NCBI RefSeq assembly: GCF_005938745.2
Contig: NZ_VCBX02000001.1
Span: forward strand, 5,904,501-5,968,500
Source: Rhodococcus sp. KBS0724
Lineage (GTDB): Bacteria > Actinomycetota > Actinomycetes > Mycobacteriales > Mycobacteriaceae
DNA length: 64,000 nucleotides
Direction of reading: 5' to 3'
The notes below the pieces were generated by a model. The model searched no databases and was not told where the DNA came from. It saw only the letters and a list, made by a program, of their open reading frames with translations. Positions 1-8,421 of this stretch are shown one piece after another; position 1 is the stretch's first letter; every line of letters begins with the position of its first letter. The translations under genes and the position numbers were made by a program.

Positions 1-197
1 ATCCTCCACCCATTCAATCCCCGAAACACAGGGGTGTCAAAGTTCGACAACCATACGAATGGTTAGGGAAAAACTATGTCCGAGCAGCACTTCTACCGCT
101 GTTGACAACTGCGGCGCCTGTCCTGAATATTCGAGGGCACGCGTTCGTATCTTCCGACGCACCTTCCTCATCCGCACTCTCCCGACAGGCGCATTCC

Positions 198-1418
198 ATG
201 TATGACGCAGTCATCTGTGAACCCGTTCGCACACCAGTAGGCGGTTTCGGCGGTGTCTTCAAAGACGTTCCGGTAACCACGCTCGCCGCCACCGTCATGC
301 GTGGACTGATCGACCGGACCGGACTTCAGTCCTGCGACATCGACGACGTCGTATTCGGTCAGGGTTACGCAAACGGCGAGGCCGCTGCCATCGGGCGTAT
401 CGCAGCACTCGACGCCGGACTGGACATCTCGGTTCCCGGAATTCAACTCGACCGCCGGTGCGGATCCGGCCTCCAGGCAATCATCTACGCCGCCATGCAA
501 GTTCAGACCGGAATGAGCGATCTGGTGATCGCCGGCGGTGCCGAAAGTATGAGTGGCGTCGAATTTTATTCCAACGACATCCGTTGGGGTACGAAGAAAC
601 CCTCGGTGGAGTTCCACGACCGCTTGGCCAAACCCCGCACCAACTCCGGTGGTGTCAATTTTCCGGTCGACGGCGGCATGATCGAAACGGCCGAAAATCT
701 GCGACGCGAATACGCAATCTCACGCGACGAGCAGGACCGCTACGCGCTTCGCTCGCACGAGCGCGCCGTCAACGCACAGGACAAGGGATACTTCGACGAA
801 GAGATCATTCCCGTCACCGTCCCCTCCCGCCGCGGCGACGCGAAAGTTATTACCCAGGACGAGCATCCACGTCGTGACGTGCAACTGTCCGACCTCGCTG
901 CACTTCGCCCACTACGTAGTCGCGTCGACCCCGACGCGACCGTCACCGCCGGCAATGCCTGCGGACAGAACGACGGCGGCGCAGCGGCCGTCGTCACCAC
1001 GCCCGCCAATGCCGAACGACTCGGGTTGCGCCCCTTCGCGAAACTGGTCAGCTGGGGTGTCACCGGTGTCGAGCCGAACCGCATGGGCATCGGACCTGTC
1101 TCTGCTGTCGCGAAAGCACTGTCGCGAGTCGATCTGCAACTCTCCGATATCGACCTGATCGAGGTCAACGAGGCCTTCGCCGCCCAAGTCCTCGCCTGCG
1201 CCCATGCCTGGAGCCTGAGCGAGGCGGATCTCCGCGAAAGGTTCAACGTCAACGGTTCCGGGATCTCACTCGGCCACCCCGTCGGCGCTACCGGCGGACG
1301 AATCCTCGCAAACCTGCTACGCGAACTCGACCGTCGTCAGGGGCGCTACGGAATCGAATCCATGTGCATCGGCGGCGGCCAGGGCATCGCCGCGGTCTTC
1401 GAGAACCTACGACGGTAA
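198..1418 (+). CDS. Thiolase (acetyl-CoA acetyltransferase family)
   Basis: Thiolase-fold enzyme of 406 residues, the usual length for acetyl-CoA acetyltransferase or 3-ketoacyl-CoA thiolase. It should cleave a 3-ketoacyl-CoA with CoA, or run in the condensing direction. Visible motifs are the nucleophilic Cys in RRCGSGLQA, the NEAFAAQ motif carrying the active-site Asn/His region, GHPVGATGGR, and the C-terminal MCIGGGQG with the second catalytic Cys. I chose ATG 198, which starts the typical MYDAVICEPVRTPVG. A TTG at 102 in the same frame would add 32 residues unlike the family. Convergent with the CoA-transferase gene downstream, with only 11 bases between the stops. It probably supplies the last, thiolytic step for the neighbouring CoA-ester pathway. 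Nothing recognisable was seen in bases 1-197. Confidence 0.9.
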   Translation: MYDAVICEPVRTPVGGFGGVFKDVPVTTLAATVMRGLIDRTGLQSCDIDDVVFGQGYANGEAAAIGRIAALDAGLDISVPGIQLDRRCGSGLQAIIYAAMQVQTGMSDLVIAGGAESMSGVEFYSNDIRWGTKKPSVEFHDRLAKPRTNSGGVNFPVDGGMIETAENLRREYAISRDEQDRYALRSHERAVNAQDKGYFDEEIIPVTVPSRRGDAKVITQDEHPRRDVQLSDLAALRPLRSRVDPDATVTAGNACGQNDGGAAAVVTTPANAERLGLRPFAKLVSWGVTGVEPNRMGIGPVSAVAKALSRVDLQLSDIDLIEVNEAFAAQVLACAHAWSLSEADLRERFNVNGSGISLGHPVGATGGRILANLLRELDRRQGRYGIESMCIGGGQGIAAVFENLRR

Positions 1419-1429
1419 ATGTCGAGGCG

Positions 1430-2638
1430 CTATCCGATCGATCCGTCGCGGTGAAGGTCCGCGATCTGATCGGCCGTGCGCCCCAACTCGGTCAGAATCG
1501 AGTCGGTGTGCTGGCCCAAAGATGGCACATCGCCCATCTTCATTTCCACGTCGGAGAAGGTCATCGGCGGTAGCACAGCGTCGATGGGACCGACTTCCGT
1601 CCCTACGGATCGCCACCGTGAACGCTCTTCCAGCTGAGGGTGTTTCAGTACGCCACCCATGTCGTTCAATGCTGCTGCGGGTACACCGGCGTCGGCCAGA
1701 CGCTTATCCAGCTCTGCTGTCGAATACATCCGCGAGAGCGATCCGACCATCTCATCCACCTCGGCTCGATTTTCGACCCGGACGATGTTGGTGGCATACC
1801 GCGGATGATTCACCAGGTCTTCCCGCCCGAAGACGTCGACCATGAGTGCTCGCCATCCGCGCTCGTTCTGGACGCCGATGAGGATCTCACCGTCCGACGT
1901 CGGGAACGAATCATAAGGAACGATGGCCGCATGCCCGAGTCCGACTCGCGGAATCTGTTTGTCCGCATACATTTTCATGTACATCGGGTGACCGAGCCAT
2001 TCCACCGTGGCATCGAACATCGACACGTCGACCGTTGCACCTTTGCCCGTTCTTTCCCGACGGAACAATGCACCCAATATCGATGTCAGCGCGTACATCC
2101 CAGCCGCGATGTCGGACACCGGAACACCCGTTTTTGTTGCTGTCTCGGGTGTTCCGGTCACCGAGATCATTCCGGTCTCGGCCTGCACCAGCATGTCGTA
2201 CGCCTTGCGCTCACGACGTGGGCCGGCGCTGCCGTATCCCGACATGTTGATCACGATGAGCCGAGGGAACTCCGTGCGGAGCGTGTCTGCACCGAAGCCG
2301 AGTCGTTCTGCAGCATCCGGAGCGAGGTTCTGCAGGAAGACGTCAGCTTCTGCGATGAGATCGAGAACGACACGACGGCCGGACTCCGACTTGACGTCGA
2401 CGGCAATCGATTCCTTGGAACGATTGAGCCACACGAAGTGTGAGCCCTGACCGCGTACCGCGCCGTCGTAGTGACGAGCGAAATCGCCCTCACCTACCCG
2501 CTCGATCTTGATCACGCGAGCACCCATGTCCGCGAGATGCCGGCTGGCGAGCGGCGCCGCAACCGCCTGCTCCAACGCCACCACGGTGATCCCGTCGAGA
2601 GGGAGATCCGAATGCGACTGTCCCATGTCAGAGTTCAT
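1430..2638 (-). CDS. CaiB/BaiF family III CoA-transferase (conventional domain order)
   Basis: Family III CoA-transferase, 402 residues. It moves CoA between a donor acyl-CoA and a carboxylic acid. The order is canonical: a large-domain start with DGITVVALEQ near residue 15, the catalytic Asp in GVPVSDIAAG (about D176), then the small domain (about 225-325) and the closing tail containing SLGQHTDSIL. Last gene of a minus-strand operon running crotonase, acyl-CoA dehydrogenase, SDR, then this gene, 21 bases after the SDR stop. Start at ATG 2638; an in-frame ATG at 2626 is possible because the AGGA upstream lies very close to the first ATG. The substrate acid cannot be read from sequence. It is the reference copy for the rearranged relative at 5873. 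Confidence 0.88.
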   Translation of the reverse strand: MNSDMGQSHSDLPLDGITVVALEQAVAAPLASRHLADMGARVIKIERVGEGDFARHYDGAVRGQGSHFVWLNRSKESIAVDVKSESGRRVVLDLIAEADVFLQNLAPDAAERLGFGADTLRTEFPRLIVINMSGYGSAGPRRERKAYDMLVQAETGMISVTGTPETATKTGVPVSDIAAGMYALTSILGALFRRERTGKGATVDVSMFDATVEWLGHPMYMKMYADKQIPRVGLGHAAIVPYDSFPTSDGEILIGVQNERGWRALMVDVFGREDLVNHPRYATNIVRVENRAEVDEMVGSLSRMYSTAELDKRLADAGVPAAALNDMGGVLKHPQLEERSRWRSVGTEVGPIDAVLPPMTFSDVEMKMGDVPSLGQHTDSILTELGRTADQIADLHRDGSIG

Positions 2639-2659
2639 TCCTGAATTGAAGCACGCGCC

Positions 2660-3400
2660 TCAGATATGGCGCCCGCCCGTGATCTCCAGGACGGTACCGG
2701 TCATGTAGCTGGACATGTCACTCGCGAGGAACACCACCACAGACGCAACCTCGGACGGTTCCGCCGCACGACCCATCGGGATCTCCGCCAACTTGCTGTT
2801 CCAGACACGTTCCGGCATAGCCTCGGTCATGGCGGTACGAATCAGTCCGGGCTGGACGGCATTGACCCGAACATTCTTGAACGCAACCTCTTTGGCCGCA
2901 GCCTTCGTGAGACCGACGATTCCGGCCTTGGCAGCCGAGTAGTTGGTCTGCCCCAACATGCCGACCTTTCCGGAGATCGACGAGATGTTCACGATCGACC
3001 CCGTCTCACGCTCACGCATGCGAGCTGCGGCGGCGCGAGTTCCGTTCCAGGCACCCTTGAGGTGGACGGCGATCACGTCGTCGAAGTCCTGCTCGGTCAT
3101 GTTCCGCATCGTCGCATCCCGAGTCATACCGGCATTGTTGACCATGACATCGACTGGGCCGAAAGCACTTTCAGCGAGATCGAGCATTGCCTCCACCTGA
3201 CCGGAATCACGCACGTCGCACGAGACGAACCGCGCCACGGAGTCGCCACCGAGTTCGGCCGCGGCAGCCACCCCGACGGTCTCGTTGATATCACCGATCA
3301 CCACGGTGGCACCCTCTTTGATGAAGGTTCGGGCAATTTCGAACCCGATACCCTGTGCGCCGCCGGTAACTACCGTCACCTTGCCGTCCAACAGTCCCAT
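2660..3400 (-). CDS. SDR family oxidoreductase (FabG-like)
   Basis: Classical short-chain dehydrogenase, 246 residues. It carries the nucleotide-binding motif TGGAQGIG near the N-terminus, the NNAG motif, and the catalytic NYSAAK (YxxxK) with a Ser about 13 residues earlier in NISSISGK. In this operon the likely reaction is oxidation of a 3-hydroxyacyl-CoA (or a related alcohol) to the ketone that a thiolase then cleaves, or the reverse. GGAG lies about six bases before ATG 3400. It is 28 bases downstream of the acyl-CoA dehydrogenase gene and 21 bases upstream of the CoA-transferase, so co-transcription is likely. Cofactor preference was not determined. Confidence 0.88.
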   Translation of the reverse strand: MGLLDGKVTVVTGGAQGIGFEIARTFIKEGATVVIGDINETVGVAAAAELGGDSVARFVSCDVRDSGQVEAMLDLAESAFGPVDVMVNNAGMTRDATMRNMTEQDFDDVIAVHLKGAWNGTRAAAARMRERETGSIVNISSISGKVGMLGQTNYSAAKAGIVGLTKAAAKEVAFKNVRVNAVQPGLIRTAMTEAMPERVWNSKLAEIPMGRAAEPSEVASVVVFLASDMSSYMTGTVLEITGGRHI

Positions 3401-3428
3401 ATCCGCTCCGTTTCAAAAGTTGCTGTGA

Positions 3429-4592
3429 TTACTTCGCTTGCTTCTTTGCCTGCGACACAAGGCCACCGCCGAGTATCAACCGCTGAATTTCGCTGGTTCC
3501 CTCGTAGAGGCGCAGCAACCGCACTTCCCGGTAGATCCGCTCGACCGGAACTCCCCGCATGTACCCACTGCCACCGTGGATCTGGACGGCAAGGTCAGCT
3601 ACGTTTCCCACCATCTCGGTGCAGAAGAGCTTTGCCGCCGACGGTCCGAGGCGACGGTCCTCGCCGGTGACATAGCGTGCCGCGACCTCACGGACCATGG
3701 CTCGGCCTGCCATCACGCCGACTTGCTGATCGGCGAGCATCGCCTGGACCAACTGGAAGTCACCGATCACCGTCCCACCCTGCTGTGTGACGGTGGCAAA
3801 GGCGACGGATTCATCGAGGGCTCGCTGTGCCGCGCCCACCGACAAGGCAGCGATATGGACGCGTCCGCGCGCCAAGGACGTCATGGCGGCGCGATATCCC
3901 GTGTCCTCGTCACCGCCGACCAGAGCCGATGCGGGGACGCGAACGTTGTCGAAACTGACCTCGGAGGTCCACGCACCTTCCTGACCCATCTTCTTGTCTT
4001 TCGGCCCCACCGTGACACCTTCGGTATCGGCCGGGACCAGAAAGACAGCGATACCGGGGCCGTCCGCATCAGCCGGACGCGTACGCGCGAAGACGACAAA
4101 TAGTTGCGCGGTCGGAGCGTTGGTGATGAACCGCTTGTTGCCGTCGATCACCCAGTCGCTCCCGTCGCGGACCGCCTTGGTGCGCAGGCCGGCAGGGTTG
4201 GATCCTGCTCCGGGTTCGGTCAGTGCAAACGAGGCGACTACCTCACCCGACGCTATGCGTTCGAGCCACTGCGCCTTCTGTTCGTCTGTACCGAAGCCGA
4301 CGAGTACCTGTCCGGCGATGCCGTTGTTGGTTCCGAACATCGAGCGTAGAGCCAGCGACGTGTACCCGAACTCCATCGCGAGTTCGACGTCTTGCGTGAG
4401 ATCGAGGCCCAGGCCACCCCATTCCTGGGGAATGGCATAACCGAACAGTCCGATAGCGGCAGCCTTCTTCCGGATGTCCTCCGGAATGGCATCGGTATCG
4501 GCAATCTCCTGCTCACGAGGGACAACTTCCTTCCGGATGAATTCCCTTGCCGTCGCCAAGATATCGGCGAAGTCGTCCGCGTCGACCTGCAT
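3429..4592 (-). CDS. Acyl-CoA dehydrogenase
   Basis: FAD-dependent acyl-CoA dehydrogenase, about 387 residues, the normal size. It introduces a 2,3-double bond into an acyl-CoA and passes electrons to ETF. The FAD-binding signature FALTEPGAGSN is near residue 125, and the C-terminal YEGTSEIQR motif contains the catalytic Glu position. ATG 4592 follows an AAGGTG element at ten bases; GTG 4601 and GTG 4598 are alternatives that overlap that element. Second gene of the minus-strand operon, 106 bases after the crotonase stop, followed closely by the SDR. Together they give a beta-oxidation-like sequence of dehydrogenation, hydration and oxidation. Confidence 0.9.
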   Translation of the reverse strand: MQVDADDFADILATAREFIRKEVVPREQEIADTDAIPEDIRKKAAAIGLFGYAIPQEWGGLGLDLTQDVELAMEFGYTSLALRSMFGTNNGIAGQVLVGFGTDEQKAQWLERIASGEVVASFALTEPGAGSNPAGLRTKAVRDGSDWVIDGNKRFITNAPTAQLFVVFARTRPADADGPGIAVFLVPADTEGVTVGPKDKKMGQEGAWTSEVSFDNVRVPASALVGGDEDTGYRAAMTSLARGRVHIAALSVGAAQRALDESVAFATVTQQGGTVIGDFQLVQAMLADQQVGVMAGRAMVREVAARYVTGEDRRLGPSAAKLFCTEMVGNVADLAVQIHGGSGYMRGVPVERIYREVRLLRLYEGTSEIQRLILGGGLVSQAKKQAK

Positions 4593-4698
4593 ACCCACCA
4601 CTCACCTTGCTCGTTCCACATTGATGCGTCTTCCGAAGTCAATACGGTCGAGCATTATGAGTCAAAGACTTGAAAACGAACCGACAGTAAGGCGATGC

Positions 4699-5763
4699 CT
4701 ATATCGACGCTATCGAATCGATCAAGCCCCACTCGAGCGCACGCTCCGCATTGATCGCAGCACCGGACAAGAACAGGTGATATGAGCGCCAACGCCCGAT
4801 CCGCCGTGGGATCGACACGGTGCCACCCGCTCCGGGAATCAGACCCATCGAGATTTCCGGAAGACGGAACACCGCGTCCGGGTGTGCGCGCACGTCAGCG
4901 GCAAAGGCCGGCACCTCGATGCCCGCGCCTACGCAGCTTCCGTGAACCTGTACCTCGATTCGATCGGACAGGCGCGCCATCAGCCGCGCAGCTCCCGACC
5001 GGGTTCGAATCAGATGCGCGATGGCCAGATCCGGGGTGGTACCGAACTCGTCGAGATCACCGCCCGCGGAGAACGACGGACCAGCGCCGTCGAGCAGAAC
5101 CTTCTCGACGCTGGGGTCCAGTAGAGCAATCTGTAGTGCTGCCACCAGTCCGTCACGGACCTGCGCACCGTAGGCGTTGCGGCGTTCCGGGCGGTTGAGG
5201 GTGATGTGCAACAACGCATCTCGACGGTCGATCAGCACCGGCTCCTGGGGCGCTGGGGGCGGCAGCGGCCGAGGCCCCCGCCCGTCCAGCCACCGCTTGA
5301 AGTCCGGAGTGCCCAACAGTGTCGAGTACGCCAGAGATTCAACGTCGAGCGCAGCGGGGATGGACAGGTTTTCGCTCAATCGCAAAACCTGCGAGGCCAC
5401 AACGGACGCGTAAGGGTTCTCGTGGAAGCGGTCGAGGACGGACGTGAGTTCAGCGTCAGGATCTTCGACGCCTACGAACTCTCGGACGTTCTCGGTCGAT
5501 ACCGTCGACACCGTCGAGTCGAGCGCCCGCGACAATGCTCTTGTTGCGGCGTCCGGTGTGCGACCCGTGTACCTCCCGAGAACCACACGGTCGGATTCGA
5601 GGACTTTTGCCGACACCGCACGGGCTACGTCTTCTGAGAACTCGCCGTCCAGGTCGAGAACGACCACTGGATCGTCAAGTGTGCCACCATCTGCAAGAAG
5701 TGGAAGATCGATCCTGCCGTCGAGAATGTCCTGCGGCGACAGAGCGTGCATCTGGTTGACCAT
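4699..5763 (-). CDS. Crotonase-fold enoyl-CoA hydratase/isomerase with rearranged C-terminal helices
   Basis: 354-residue crotonase-superfamily protein, about 100 residues longer than a simple hydratase. The core runs from about residue 180 to the C-terminus. It has an oxyanion-hole segment FSAGGDL (231-237) and both catalytic glutamates, in AGIE (E283) and RLPEISMG (E303), so hydration or isomerisation of an enoyl-CoA is plausible. The protein ends at GLIDSIASI, where normal family members continue with about 60-80 residues of trimerisation helices. A segment resembling those helices lies at about 114-162, before a proline-rich linker (164-172). Start: ATG 5763 has AGAAGG six bases upstream; an ATG at 5769 overlaps that site. 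First gene of the minus operon, divergent from the rearranged CoA-transferase. Confidence 0.82.
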   Translation of the reverse strand: MVNQMHALSPQDILDGRIDLPLLADGGTLDDPVVVLDLDGEFSEDVARAVSAKVLESDRVVLGRYTGRTPDAATRALSRALDSTVSTVSTENVREFVGVEDPDAELTSVLDRFHENPYASVVASQVLRLSENLSIPAALDVESLAYSTLLGTPDFKRWLDGRGPRPLPPPAPQEPVLIDRRDALLHITLNRPERRNAYGAQVRDGLVAALQIALLDPSVEKVLLDGAGPSFSAGGDLDEFGTTPDLAIAHLIRTRSGAARLMARLSDRIEVQVHGSCVGAGIEVPAFAADVRAHPDAVFRLPEISMGLIPGAGGTVSIPRRIGRWRSYHLFLSGAAINAERALEWGLIDSIASI

Positions 5764-5780
5764 CTTCATCCTTCTCGAGT

Positions 5781-5798
5781 GCCGAATCGATGTTCGGC
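5781..5798. promoter_or_regulatory. Inverted repeat in divergent promoter, probable operator
   Basis: Perfect 6-base arms GCCGAA and TTCGGC flank a 6-base centre in the 109-base space between two divergent catabolic operons. The size and symmetry suit a TetR-type or similar dimeric regulator. No regulator gene adjoins, so the binding protein is unknown. It lies 17 bases from the crotonase start, where repression would be effective. Confidence 0.45.
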
Positions 5799-5872
5799 AT
5801 ACTGCACCGGATAACAGCTCCGCACGCGGGATAGCCTTTCCGGTAATACTTTTCGGAGTGTAACATCGGAGA

Positions 5873-7057
5873 ATGTTTGCCTGGCCCGATGACGCCGACG
5901 AAGACCGCCGCGTCCTCGACTGGCTCGGCAGCGGGATAGTGCCACTCACCGGCTCCCCCAGCGAATCTCCCAGAATTCCCCCGGGAAACGCCGCCACCCT
6001 GGCCAGGCATCTCGGTAAATTCATCAACGGCAACGACGACGGAGCCCGCTTTCTTTCCGAACGCGCGGCATTCACCGGATTCACTCGCAGCGGCTCCATC
6101 TCGCTTGGGGGTAGCTGCCGCCTCCTACCTACGCGAGACGGCTGGGCCGCGGTGTCTTGCGCCCGACCGGACGACCCGATTCTCCTTGGCGCACTGATCT
6201 CCGCGGAGATCGGCGAGGATCCCTGGCCTGCGGTAAGTGCCTGGTTAGCCGCGCATCCCGGAACCGAACTGGCCGAGCGTGCATCCCTGCTCGGGTTGGC
6301 GGCCGCCCCGGTCGCAGGCTCGACTACGTCAGTTCCCAGGCCTACCACCCGGCGATCCGTCGAGGATCTGGTTGTTGTCGATTTCAGCGCACTATGGGCG
6401 GGCCCTCTGTGCTCACATCTACTCGGAGCCGCGGGCGCGAGAGTCGTGAAGGTGGAAACACCGACAAGACCGGACGGAGCGCGTCGCGGCAACAGCGAAT
6501 TCTACGAACTACTTCATGCGGGCCACGAGTCCGTCGTCCTCGATCCGAGTACTTCGCCCGGCCGGTCCGCACTCGCGCAACTCGTGGAACGCGCCGACAT
6601 CGTGATCGAAGCGTCGCGGCCACGCGCACTTGCGGGTTTCGGACTCGACGCAGAAGCTGCGGCCGCATCCGGTACCACCTGGATTTCCATCACGGCAGCA
6701 GGAAGGAACTCCGACCGCATCGGATTCGGCGACGACATCGCGGCATCAAGTGGTCTTGTTGCACATAATAATTCAGGCGCACCTGTGTTTGTCGGCGACG
6801 CGATAGCCGACCCTCTGAGTGGACTCATGGCGGCCGCCCTCGCCATGTCCGAGACACCGACCGCAGGACATCTCTGGGACCTGTCGATGGCCGACCTTGT
6901 CGCGTCGACGCTTACACACGGAACCGATGCCTCGTTGCCCCGATCATGTGCATCAGCAGTGGCCGTTCCGGAAAGACGCAAGTACGTCGGTACGGCGCCC
7001 GCCTCGGGCTCCGACACACACGCTGTTCTACGAAGCCTCGGAATTGTGGCCCCGTGA
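5873..7057 (+). CDS. Family III CoA-transferase-like protein with permuted domain order
   Basis: 394-residue relative of CaiB/BaiF transferases in which the domains appear reordered. The motif that normally starts the family (VVDFSALWAGPLCSHLLGA) begins only at about residue 168. The catalytic Asp position, IADPLSG (D313), and the following WDLSMADL match the conventional copy at 1430-2638. The small domain normally found after that point appears instead at the N-terminus, about 74-148, including GGSCRLLPTRDGWAAV and GLAAAPV. The family's closing tail (PASGSDTHAVLRSLG, about 376-390) stays at the C-terminus. CGGAGA precedes ATG 5873. It overlaps the amidohydrolase by four bases (GTGA), so the two are translationally coupled. 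Transferase activity is inferred from the retained Asp. Confidence 0.75.
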   Translation: MFAWPDDADEDRRVLDWLGSGIVPLTGSPSESPRIPPGNAATLARHLGKFINGNDDGARFLSERAAFTGFTRSGSISLGGSCRLLPTRDGWAAVSCARPDDPILLGALISAEIGEDPWPAVSAWLAAHPGTELAERASLLGLAAAPVAGSTTSVPRPTTRRSVEDLVVVDFSALWAGPLCSHLLGAAGARVVKVETPTRPDGARRGNSEFYELLHAGHESVVLDPSTSPGRSALAQLVERADIVIEASRPRALAGFGLDAEAAAASGTTWISITAAGRNSDRIGFGDDIAASSGLVAHNNSGAPVFVGDAIADPLSGLMAAALAMSETPTAGHLWDLSMADLVASTLTHGTDASLPRSCASAVAVPERRKYVGTAPASGSDTHAVLRSLGIVAP

Positions 7058-8421
7058 GCGATCTGCTGATCACCGATTGCTCGGTCGGTAACCGTCACAG
7101 CCTCGATATTCGCATCTCCGACGGTGTGATCACCGAGGTCGGTCGCAGACTCGCTCGCCGGGGCGAGGACATCCTCGACGCCGACGGCAATCAGGTCATT
7201 CCCGGTCTGTGCGATCACCACATCCACCTACAGGCGTTGGCAGCCCGACGCAGTTCCGTGGAATGTGGTCCACCCGCCGTACGGAATGCGCATGAACTGG
7301 CTGCGGCACTGCAGGGTTCACCCGGTTCCGACGGCTGGGTCCGAGGCGTCGGATACTTCGAATCGGTGGCGGGCGATCTCGATCGTGATGCCCTCGATCA
7401 TCTGCACGCGTCACGACCCGTTCGTATCCAGCATCGCAGCGGCGCGATGTGGGTACTCAACACTGCCGGTGTCGTTGCTGCCCGACTGGGGCAAGCGGAC
7501 CATCCCGGTGTCGAACGAGACGGCGCAGGAAGACCGACCGGCCGAGTGTGGCGCGCAGACTCGTGGCTTCGCGCACAGATCCCGGGAAATTCGCCACCGT
7601 CGTTACGCGATGTGGGGACCGAGTTGTCACGACTCGGCGTCACTGCGGTAACTGACGCGACGCCGGACCTGGCGCCGGAAAGCACCGAATCCATCTGCGC
7701 AGCAATATCTTTAGGAGATATTCCACAGCGAGTCCATCTCCTCGGAGTACCACTGGGAGCCTCGGTGCCGTCGACGGGACCAACCGTCGGACCCTACAAG
7801 ATCGTTCTTGCCGATTCCGGGCTTCCCGATCTCGAACAGCTAGCCACCCTTATCGAGTCCGCACACTCGATCGGGCGACCTGTTGCAGCGCACAGTGTCA
7901 GCCGCGAAGCGCTACTGATCTTGCTGTCCGTACTCGGCGAAATCGGCACAATTCCGGGTGATCGGATCGAACACGGAGCATTGATACCCGTCGAATCCAT
8001 CACCGAGATCAACCGCCTCGGGTTGGCAGTCGTGACCCAGCCGGGCTTCATTGCCGATCGCGGCGACGACTACCTCGAACATGTTGCTGCCATCGACCAC
8101 CAGGATTTGTACCGTTGCCGATCCTTGCTGGATGCCGCTGTACCGGTGGCATTTTCGAGTGATGCGCCGTACGGTCCACTCGACCCGTGGAGTGTTATCG
8201 CAGCGTCGCAAACGCGGTTGACGCCCGCGGGCACTGTTCTGGGCGGCGCCGAGACAATCGACTACAACACAGCGCTGGCCGCCTATCTCGGCAGTCCCGA
8301 AGATCCAGGCGGCCCCCCGCGCCGAGTCGAAGTCGGCGCAGCGGGCGACCTGGTTCTGATCTCCCCGACACAGTCACCGTCGGTGCTGGCAACGGTCATC
8401 GGCGGCAAGCAAATCTACTAG
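7054..8421 (+). CDS. Amidohydrolase family protein (YtcJ-like metal-dependent hydrolase)
   Basis: 455-residue metal-dependent hydrolase of the amidohydrolase-3/YtcJ type. It shows an N-terminal beta-sandwich strand region, a metal-binding HxH in PGLCDHHIHL (about residue 54), a later His in RIEHGALI, and the catalytic Asp in AFSSDAPYGP. Such enzymes hydrolyse amide, carbamate or ring C-N bonds; the substrate cannot be inferred. GTG 7054 overlaps the upstream CoA-transferase stop (GTGA). The pairing with a CoA-transferase suggests hydrolysis releases a carboxylic acid that is then activated. The end overlaps the convergent acyl-CoA ligase by four bases. Confidence 0.82.
   Translation: MSDLLITDCSVGNRHSLDIRISDGVITEVGRRLARRGEDILDADGNQVIPGLCDHHIHLQALAARRSSVECGPPAVRNAHELAAALQGSPGSDGWVRGVGYFESVAGDLDRDALDHLHASRPVRIQHRSGAMWVLNTAGVVAARLGQADHPGVERDGAGRPTGRVWRADSWLRAQIPGNSPPSLRDVGTELSRLGVTAVTDATPDLAPESTESICAAISLGDIPQRVHLLGVPLGASVPSTGPTVGPYKIVLADSGLPDLEQLATLIESAHSIGRPVAAHSVSREALLILLSVLGEIGTIPGDRIEHGALIPVESITEINRLGLAVVTQPGFIADRGDDYLEHVAAIDHQDLYRCRSLLDAAVPVAFSSDAPYGPLDPWSVIAASQTRLTPAGTVLGGAETIDYNTALAAYLGSPEDPGGPPRRVEVGAAGDLVLISPTQSPSVLATVIGGKQIY

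Noticed and set aside
102..197. Longer thiolase start at TTG 102
   Set aside because: The added 32 residues do not resemble the thiolase N-terminus; ATG 198 begins the conserved region.
5764..6492. Upstream extension of the crotonase gene on the minus strand
   Set aside because: It runs antisense through the divergent CoA-transferase, is low-complexity, and a good ribosome-binding site supports ATG 5763.
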